Source: Bacillota bacterium
Lineage (GTDB): Bacteria; Bacillota; Clostridia; Tissierellales; Peptoniphilaceae
DNA: 11,998 nt
Reading direction: 5' to 3'
Assembly (NCBI GenBank): GCA_023418835.1
Contig: JAEZYW010000229.1
Location: forward strand, 1-11,998
Shown here: in pieces, positions 6,559-11,998 of the stretch
Layout: each line of letters opens with the position of its first letter
Position numbering within the stretch: position 1 is the stretch's first letter
The notes under the pieces: model-generated
Databases searched by the model: none
Told to the model about the DNA's origin: nothing
What the model saw: only the letters and a program-made list of their open reading frames with translations
Made by a program: the position numbers and the translations under genes

Positions 6559-6577
6559 TGATATACTTATATAGGTG
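6559..6577 (+). promoter_or_regulatory. Extended -10 promoter and ribosome site of the mutase gene
   Basis: TGA directly before TATACT (6562-6567) forms an extended -10 element with no clear -35. Transcription would start near 6574, so the leader would be very short, with the AGGTG ribosome site (6573-6577) at or next to the 5' end. That spacing is tight, so a further promoter upstream is possible. AGGTG lies 6 nt before ATG 6584 and supports that start over GTG 6575. Confidence 0.5.
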
Positions 6578-6583
6578 ATACTA

Positions 6584-8905
6584 ATGGAAAGTTACAAAAT
6601 AGAAGGAATAGAAAAATTCATCCAAATAGATGATAAGTATTATGGGGGAAATATTGAGATCTTAGAAAGAAATAAAGAATTATCAGATTTTTCTAAATCT
6701 CAAACTTCAGGTTTTTTTTGTTTAACAGATGTTTTAATTTATGAATTTAATAAACATTCCCAAACCTTAGGAACTTTGGGAAAGGCAGACTTAACATTAG
6801 AAGAATATGGAAAATTTTTAAGAAATTACATAAATTCCCAAGCTTATAGATTTTTGGGATTTGTCAGTGTAAATTCTATTGAAGATTATATAAAAAGACT
6901 AGGAAATAATAGGCGTATAGAGATAAAAACTCATTTAAAGAGAAATTTTATTTCTCTTTCTTTATTCAAAAAGTTTATAATTAGCGGATTAGAAAAGGAC
7001 CATCCAATTATATTGCAATTGGGAAAAAGAGAAAATGACTTTCCAAAATACTCCTTAATTTTAGGCTTGGATGAAGAAAATTTAACCCTTTCTATGAGAG
7101 GGGAAAAAGTAATAATAAAAACTTCAGAGATTTTTAAACATGACGATTTAGAGTTAGGGCTTTTATATCTAGAAATCCCTGATTCATCAAAAGATAATGT
7201 AAATGTGGAGGTTGGCGAAATGGATTATACAGTAAAATTTGAAGAGTGGCTGAATTCTGAATTTATCGATGAAGATACTAAAGCAGAATTAAAAACGTTA
7301 GTAGACCATAAGGAAATTGAAGAAAGATTTTATCAAAATCTAGAATTTGGAACTGCTGGATTGAGAGGAAAACTTGGAGCGGGAACTAACAGGATGAACA
7401 AATATACCGTTGGTAAGAGTACCCAAGCACTTGCTCAAGTAATTGTCAATCACGGACAAGAATCCATGGATAGGGGAGTGGCAATTGCTTACGACGTAAG
7501 AAACTATTCAAAAGAATTTGCAAAAGTTGCTTCATCTATTTTGGCAGCCAATGGAATAAAAGTTTATATGTTTGAAGACATAAGACCCACCCCAATGCTA
7601 AGTTATGCCGTTAGGGAATTGAACACCCAATCTGGTATTGTAATAACTGCATCTCACAATCCGAAAGATTATAATGGATATAAAGTTTACTGGGAAGAAG
7701 GCTCTCAAATTCTCGATGAACACGCTGATCAAATTTTAGAAGAATTGAGTAAAATTGATTTTCAAGATATTTCATGGGGAGACTTTGATAAAAGCGTTGA
7801 AAACGGAAAAATTGAAATTCTCGGAGAAGATTTAGACAATAAATACTATAAAGAAGTTTTAAATATGTCCATCAGAGATGATATAGACAAGGGCGTCAAC
7901 ATAGTTTACTCTCCATTAAATGGTACAGGTTATATTCCCGTGACGACAATTTTAGAACGAAGAGGGTTTACAAACGTTCACGTAGTAGAAGAACAAAGAT
8001 TGCCAGATGGCGATTTCACTACGGTGGGATATCCAAATCCTGAAGATGTAAAATCATTTGAATATGCAGAAAGATTAGCTAAAAAGGTAGATGCCGATGT
8101 CATTATAGCTACAGATCCAGATTGCGATAGGGTTGCTATGATGGCAAAAGATAACAGTGGAAACTATTTTCCATTTAACGGAAACCAAACGGGAATCCTT
8201 CTAATTGACTATATTTTAAATGGTTTGGATGAAAAGAAAGAAATCCCAGAAAATGGAGCCATAGTAAAAAGTTTAGTTACTGGAGAAATGGCAAAACCGA
8301 TTTGCGAAAAATTTGGGGTATCTTTATTTAACACCCTTACAGGATTTAAAAATATTTGTGCCCTACCAAATGAGTGGGATAAGACAAATGAATATAAATT
8401 TATATTCGGATATGAAGAAAGTATAGGCTACACTTACGGAGACTATGTAAGAGATAAAGACGCCGTGGTTTCTTCAATGATGATAGCTGAGATGGCAGGT
8501 TATTATAAGTCTAAGGGTAAAACTCTTTATGAAGTTTTGTATGAACTTTATGAAGAATACGGATACTACAAAGAAAGACTTATCTCTCTAACCCTCGAAG
8601 GGGTAGAGGGGCAAGCTAGAATAAAGAGAATGATGGATTCCATTAGAAAAGAACCTGTTAAGGAAATTGGGGATATGAAGTTAGAAAAAATAACTGATTA
8701 TTTAACTGACGATCCTGTTATTGGAGTCTCAAATGTATTAAAATATGAATTAGACGAAGGTTCTTGGTACGTTGTTAGACCTTCGGGTACCGAACCAAAG
8801 ATAAAATTATACATTTATTCAAAAGATAAATCGGAAGAAAAATCTTTGGAAAAGATAAAATCTATCGAAGAGACAATTTTAGAAAGAATGAATGAAGTAG
8901 AGTGA
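6584..8905 (+). CDS. Phosphoglucomutase/phosphomannomutase-family protein with an extra N-terminal domain
   Basis: Residues 213-773 form a full-length alpha-phosphohexomutase, which moves phosphate between C1 and C6 of a hexose (or C1 and C5 of a pentose). Visible motifs are FGTAGLRGKLGAG (255-267), the catalytic serine loop TASHNP (Ser357), the metal-binding DPDCDR (511-516), the sugar loop GYEES (609-613) and the phosphate loop RPSGTEPK (732-739). It resembles the PgcA/PGM2 branch; glucose, mannose or pentose specificity cannot be told from sequence alone. Residues 1-212 are not part of the mutase family. They contain YYGGN (19-23), SGFFCLTDVLIYEF (42-55) and PIILQLG...FPKYSLILGLD (141-163), a pattern recalling papain/C39-like folds with the catalytic positions lost. 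An internal ribosome site and ATG at 7220 mark the usual mutase start. Convergent frame errors are not needed: the whole frame is open. Confidence 0.93.
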   Translation: MESYKIEGIEKFIQIDDKYYGGNIEILERNKELSDFSKSQTSGFFCLTDVLIYEFNKHSQTLGTLGKADLTLEEYGKFLRNYINSQAYRFLGFVSVNSIEDYIKRLGNNRRIEIKTHLKRNFISLSLFKKFIISGLEKDHPIILQLGKRENDFPKYSLILGLDEENLTLSMRGEKVIIKTSEIFKHDDLELGLLYLEIPDSSKDNVNVEVGEMDYTVKFEEWLNSEFIDEDTKAELKTLVDHKEIEERFYQNLEFGTAGLRGKLGAGTNRMNKYTVGKSTQALAQVIVNHGQESMDRGVAIAYDVRNYSKEFAKVASSILAANGIKVYMFEDIRPTPMLSYAVRELNTQSGIVITASHNPKDYNGYKVYWEEGSQILDEHADQILEELSKIDFQDISWGDFDKSVENGKIEILGEDLDNKYYKEVLNMSIRDDIDKGVNIVYSPLNGTGYIPVTTILERRGFTNVHVVEEQRLPDGDFTTVGYPNPEDVKSFEYAERLAKKVDADVIIATDPDCDRVAMMAKDNSGNYFPFNGNQTGILLIDYILNGLDEKKEIPENGAIVKSLVTGEMAKPICEKFGVSLFNTLTGFKNICALPNEWDKTNEYKFIFGYEESIGYTYGDYVRDKDAVVSSMMIAEMAGYYKSKGKTLYEVLYELYEEYGYYKERLISLTLEGVEGQARIKRMMDSIRKEPVKEIGDMKLEKITDYLTDDPVIGVSNVLKYELDEGSWYVVRPSGTEPKIKLYIYSKDKSEEKSLEKIKSIEETILERMNEVE
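7207..7222 (+). promoter_or_regulatory. Internal ribosome binding site and start at the mutase domain boundary
   Basis: GGAGG (7207-7211) lies 8 nt before an in-frame ATG (7220-7222). Translation from here would give a 561-residue protein starting MDYTVKFEEWLNSEF, which is where ordinary mutases of this family begin. The site is better than the AGGTG of the upstream start. Either the gene makes two products, or the site is a relic of two formerly separate genes. Confidence 0.6.
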
Positions 8906-8923
8906 AGCAGATAGTGTAAGTAA

Positions 8924-8945
8924 AGTGGCAAGGTAACTTGCCACT
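8924..8945 (+). terminator. Hairpin after the mutase gene, weak or partial terminator
   Basis: AGTGGCAAG (8924-8932) and CTTGCCACT (8937-8945) form a perfect 9-bp stem with a GTAA loop (a GNRA-type tetraloop). The following sequence ATATTTATT is U-rich but broken, so termination may be incomplete. This would let some transcription reach the MATE gene, for which I see no clear promoter of its own. Confidence 0.6.
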
Positions 8946-8976
8946 ATATTTATTAGGCATTGACGGAGATGATTTA

Positions 8977-10338
8977 ATGGGAGAAGAGAGATTAGACTAT
9001 AGAGTTGAAACTATAAAAATAACTCTTCCAGTTTTTTTAGAACTTTTAGTTAGTAGTTTGTTTGGAATGGTAGACATGATGATGGTAGGAAATAGCGGTT
9101 CTCCATCTGTGACCACTCCTTCTTTAGCTGCTATTGGAATCACCAATCAAATGATGTTTATTGGGATTTCCATGGTACAAGCCTTGGCAACTGGTGGAAC
9201 TACAATGATCGCTAGATACACAGGAGCAAAAGAAAACAATAGGATTGCACCAGTATTAAAGCATCTAATTGTCATTTCTTTTGTAATTTTAATTCTGCCC
9301 TTTATACTGGTAACCCAAATTAATGGGGCAGGGGTTATGAGATTAATTGGAGCTCAAGAAGATGCCATTGATATAGGATTTAGATATTTTAACATTGTAA
9401 CTTTAGGATTTGTATTCCAAGCCTTTAATCTAACTGTTTTTTCTGCCATGAGAGGTACTGGGGATACAAAAAATCCAATGAAAATAAACTTATCAGTAAA
9501 TTTACTTAACGTTATAGGTAATTACGTTTTAATTTTTGGAAAATTGGGTTTTCCCAAATTAGGTGTAACAGGAGCTGGAATTTCTACAACTATTTCTCAA
9601 ATCGTAGCCAGTGTAGTAATCATTATTTATTTAATTTTTGGAAAACACGATTTAAAATTTAAAGTCATCGAAAAATTTACCTTCAATAAAAGCATATTAA
9701 AAAACCTTTTAAACATAGGAGGTCCAGCAGCTTTAGAGCAAGTAATTTTTAGGGTGGGTATTTTAATTTTTGTTCGTATCGTATCTGGACTAGGTACAGT
9801 TGTTTATGCAACTCACCAAATAGGATTGAATATTTTATCTCTTTCATATTCCCCTGGACAAGCCTTTGGTATTGCAACTACTACACTAGTGGGTAAAAGT
9901 TTAGGAGAAAAGAGAATTGACAAAGCTGAAAGGTATATAAAGGAGTCTAACCTCTTAGCCTTAGCTGCTTCGGGGGCTTTGTTTCTAGTATTTTTCTTTT
10001 TTGGAACTCATCTATCAGCTTTATACACACAAGATGCAAATATAATTTCTCAATCTGAAAATGTATTAAAACTGATGGCTTTTATTCAACCTTTCCAAGC
10101 AGTTACCTTTGTTCTGGGCGGTGGCCTTCGAGGCGCTGGAGACACTCTATCCACTTTAGTGGTGACTTTAGTAAGCGTAGTGATTGTTAGAATTGCCGCT
10201 GCAATTATTTTGGTGAATTTTTTAAATATGGGACTTATGGGGGCATGGATTTCCATGTTTGTAGATCAAATGACTAGGTTTATTGGAATAACATGGCGAT
10301 ATAAAAAAGGAAACTGGAAATATATTAAATTGCATTAA
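8977..10338 (+). CDS. MATE-family multidrug/cation exporter
   Basis: This inner-membrane antiporter exports organic, usually cationic, compounds in exchange for sodium or protons. The 453 residues have about twelve hydrophobic segments in two homologous halves. Each half carries the matching family motif: AMRGTGDTKNP (157-167) and LRGAGDT (384-390). The N-terminal PVFLELLVSSLFGMVDMMMVG (about 18-38) and AFGIATTTLVGKSLGEKR (296-313) are also typical. The substrate cannot be predicted. ATG 8977 is chosen because GGAG (8965-8968) lies 8 nt upstream. An in-frame TTG at 8938 is unlikely because it lies inside the hairpin at 8924-8945. The next gene begins 43 nt later without an obvious promoter or terminator between them, so they may be cotranscribed. 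Confidence 0.94.
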   Translation: MGEERLDYRVETIKITLPVFLELLVSSLFGMVDMMMVGNSGSPSVTTPSLAAIGITNQMMFIGISMVQALATGGTTMIARYTGAKENNRIAPVLKHLIVISFVILILPFILVTQINGAGVMRLIGAQEDAIDIGFRYFNIVTLGFVFQAFNLTVFSAMRGTGDTKNPMKINLSVNLLNVIGNYVLIFGKLGFPKLGVTGAGISTTISQIVASVVIIIYLIFGKHDLKFKVIEKFTFNKSILKNLLNIGGPAALEQVIFRVGILIFVRIVSGLGTVVYATHQIGLNILSLSYSPGQAFGIATTTLVGKSLGEKRIDKAERYIKESNLLALAASGALFLVFFFFGTHLSALYTQDANIISQSENVLKLMAFIQPFQAVTFVLGGGLRGAGDTLSTLVVTLVSVVIVRIAAAIILVNFLNMGLMGAWISMFVDQMTRFIGITWRYKKGNWKYIKLH

Positions 10339-10381
10339 TAATACAAGTATTTAAAACAAATTTTTTGATAGGAGTGATTTT

Positions 10382-11302
10382 ATGAATTTGATAGTAGACA
10401 TTAATCCTTATTTGATAAAGAATTATGAAATCCCACATTTTACTACTGATGGAGATGTAAGATCTGAAAATTCTTCAGAGGATATAAATGAAGGAGCTAT
10501 TAACGCTTTTAGAATTTTAAATATGTTTAATGTAAAAAACAAAATATTTACTTTTTTAGGGGGTTCTACTGGCTCCGATTATTTGAATATATTAAAATCA
10601 GAAGGGGTAGATTATAATATTTACAAACTTAGAGATAAAACTGTCGAAAAATTGCAAATACACGATAGCTTGAGAAATTTAAACGTATTTACAAAAATTC
10701 CTAGAATTACCAATGAAGAATTTGATGATATATACAGCGAATTTTCCCAAGAGTTGGAACATAAGAACTTTGTAATTCTAACTGATTCAGGAGAAGCTCC
10801 TTACGAAGAAGAAGTCTATGGTAATTTTATTAATATGGCTTATAAAGCCGGAGTGCAAATAGGGGTTTCTGCCAATGTACACAATATTAGAAAAATCGTA
10901 GAAACGAAGCCATATTTAATAGTCTTAGATAAAGAAACTTTAGAAGAATACGCCCAAAATCAAATCAACTTTAATTGGGAAATAAATAAAGTTTGCAAAG
11001 GCTTGTTAGAGTCTGGAATTGGAAAAGTTATATACTACAATCCCAAGGGGAATCTACAATTATTTACAGAAGATTATGTTTACAACACCAACGGTGAAAA
11101 TTCAGATTTTAACGAGGATTTTAAAGATAGAATACTGGCAGGATATGTTGCCGCAATGAATCGAAATTATGAAGAAGAGATGCGCCTTTCCATCGCCCTA
11201 GCCGTAACGGGGATAGAGCTTAAGAGAGAGACTCTAAAGAGGGATACATCTCAAATAAAAACTAAAATGAGAACTATTGAGGTCGAAAAGACTAATGCCT
11301 AA
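10382..11302 (+). CDS. Degenerate PfkB-family (sugar kinase-like) protein, probable pseudokinase
   Basis: The 306 residues follow the layout of 1-phosphofructokinase/tagatose-6-phosphate kinases of the PfkB family. The opening MNLIVDINPYLIKNYEI resembles the family's TLNPAIDKTYEV, and the block TFLGGSTGSDYLNILKSEGV (57-76) aligns with FLGGxTGxxIxxxLxxEGI. The working motifs are altered. The sugar-binding GGKGIN becomes NEGAIN (37-42), the KPN motif after PYLI becomes VLD (181-183), and the anion-hole GAGDSMVAGF becomes DFKDRILAGY (246-255). The catalytic aspartate position (Asp249) is kept. Loss of these glycines should impair phosphate transfer, so it may bind a ligand or regulate rather than catalyse; this is inference. 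The C-terminus is charged. The ATG has GGAG at 10371-10374. The stop overlaps the downstream nuclease gene by 8 nt. Confidence 0.8.
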   Translation: MNLIVDINPYLIKNYEIPHFTTDGDVRSENSSEDINEGAINAFRILNMFNVKNKIFTFLGGSTGSDYLNILKSEGVDYNIYKLRDKTVEKLQIHDSLRNLNVFTKIPRITNEEFDDIYSEFSQELEHKNFVILTDSGEAPYEEEVYGNFINMAYKAGVQIGVSANVHNIRKIVETKPYLIVLDKETLEEYAQNQINFNWEINKVCKGLLESGIGKVIYYNPKGNLQLFTEDYVYNTNGENSDFNEDFKDRILAGYVAAMNRNYEEEMRLSIALAVTGIELKRETLKRDTSQIKTKMRTIEVEKTNA

Positions 11303-11998
11303 AGATGTAGTTAGAATTTTACACATTGGAGATATTCACTTAGGAAGAGAGTTTAGTGTAGACGGAATTTTAGGGAATAAAGCTAGATTGAGAAGTGAAG
11401 AAATTTGGCAGACTTTTGAAAACTCTTTGGAATTTGCAAATAACAACCAGACTGACATCGTATTAATTCCAGGAGATTTATACGAAAATTCCCATATAAC
11501 TTTTTCTAGCTTGGATAGAATTGTCTTCCTATTTGAAAAGTACAAAAATCTTAGATTTATTATTTCTTTAGGAAATCACGATCATATTAGCGTGAAGAGT
11601 CAATACTTGAAATCCAAATCCCCCGATAATGTATATATTTTTGGAAGGGAGATGGAATTTATAGAAATAGGCAATACTAGAGTTTATGGATTCAGCTGGG
11701 AAAATGTTGAGTATAATTACTTTAATATGCCCACAATTGAATTGGATAAAAGCTACAATAATATATTGTCAATTCATGGAACCAATTCCTCAGTTACACA
11801 ATATTTGCCTATTAATATCACTGAAATTGAAAATATGGGCTTTGACTATATAGCCCTTGCTCACATTCACGCACCTGGACAAGTGGGGGAGAGGGCATTT
11901 TATTCTGGATGTCTAGAACCTTTGAGCTTTACAGATGTGGGAAAAAGAGGCGGATATTTTTTAGAGATTTCTAATGGGAAGACTGTCTCTCGTTTTGT
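11295..11998 (+). CDS. SbcD/YhaO-like DNA repair exonuclease, metallophosphoesterase subunit (partial)
   Basis: This is the nuclease partner of an Mre11-Rad50-type complex (SbcCD, or YhaO-YhaN in Firmicutes) that processes broken or hairpin DNA ends; an SMC-like ATPase gene would be expected downstream. The 234 visible residues contain all the metal-binding motifs in order: GDIHLG (12-17, Asp13/His15), PGDLYE (59-64, Asp61), GNHD (93-96), IHG (160-162, His161) and AHIH (189-192, His190/His192). The frame is open to the window edge, so the C-terminal capping region is missing. YSGCLEPLSFTDVGKRGGYF near the edge resembles the YPG(S/N)... segment after the phosphoesterase core. ATG 11295 overlaps the PfkB-like gene by 8 nt, with a GAGG 12 nt upstream, so translational coupling is likely. 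I cannot choose firmly between SbcD and YhaO. Confidence 0.92.
   Translation, partial: MPKDVVRILHIGDIHLGREFSVDGILGNKARLRSEEIWQTFENSLEFANNNQTDIVLIPGDLYENSHITFSSLDRIVFLFEKYKNLRFIISLGNHDHISVKSQYLKSKSPDNVYIFGREMEFIEIGNTRVYGFSWENVEYNYFNMPTIELDKSYNNILSIHGTNSSVTQYLPINITEIENMGFDYIALAHIHAPGQVGERAFYSGCLEPLSFTDVGKRGGYFLEISNGKTVSRF

Noticed and set aside
8938..8976. TTG start 13 codons upstream for the MATE protein
   Set aside because: It lies in the hairpin at 8924-8945 and lacks a ribosome site. ATG 8977 has GGAG at the right distance and gives the usual N-terminus.
11336..11545. Minus-strand open frame inside the nuclease gene
   Set aside because: It lies opposite the conserved metal-binding motifs of the SbcD/YhaO-like gene and has no support of its own.
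1..11998. CRISPR array, tRNA/rRNA genes, toxin-antitoxin pair, phage or biosynthetic cluster
   Set aside because: I saw no regularly spaced repeats, cloverleaf sequences, or genes of these classes. Apart from the IS end and the two odd proteins, the content is housekeeping and transport.

Overview
The window looks like chromosome of a low-GC, Gram-positive anaerobe of the Firmicutes. Evidence is strong AGGAGG-type ribosome binding sites, AT-rich codon use with AGA arginine, A/T-rich intergenic DNA, TTGNNN/TATAAT-type promoters, and the rpsF-ssb-rpsR order typical of Firmicutes. Tissierellia/Peptoniphilaceae (Peptoniphilus/Anaerococcus-like amino-acid fermenters) is my best guess. It rests on general resemblance, not a search.

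Layout. (1) Positions 1-130 are the end of an IS3-family (IS150-like) insertion sequence: the first 27 codons of a transposase on the minus strand, behind a terminator-like hairpin. (2) Positions 162-3986 hold a TAXI-type TRAP transporter operon: a sigma-70-type promoter, a perfect 22-bp palindrome at the predicted transcription start, a solute-binding lipoprotein, a DUF1850 protein and a fused membrane permease, ending in a strong terminator. (3) Positions 4013-5343 hold gltS, a sodium/glutamate symporter, with its own extended -10 promoter and a bidirectional terminator. TAXI receptors with known ligands include glutamate/glutamine binders, so regions 2 and 3 together suggest glutamate or related C5 acid uptake. 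(4) Positions 5356-6472 hold the minus-strand operon rpsF-ssb-rpsR with a clear promoter and a leader able to pair with its own ribosome binding site. (5) From 6584 to the window end, four plus-strand genes follow: a phosphohexomutase carrying an extra N-terminal domain, a MATE exporter, a degenerate PfkB-family (sugar kinase-like) protein, and the start of an SbcD/YhaO-like nuclease subunit.

The least ordinary parts are in region 5. The mutase gene carries an in-frame N-terminal domain of about 212 residues that looks like a decayed papain/C39-like fold. A good internal ribosome binding site sits exactly where an ordinary mutase would start, so two products are plausible. The PfkB-like protein has lost most of the substrate and ATP motifs of the family, keeps the aspartate at the catalytic position, and overlaps the nuclease gene by 8 nt. 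No tRNA, rRNA, CRISPR array, toxin-antitoxin pair or phage module is visible, and I do not see a complete new multi-gene system.
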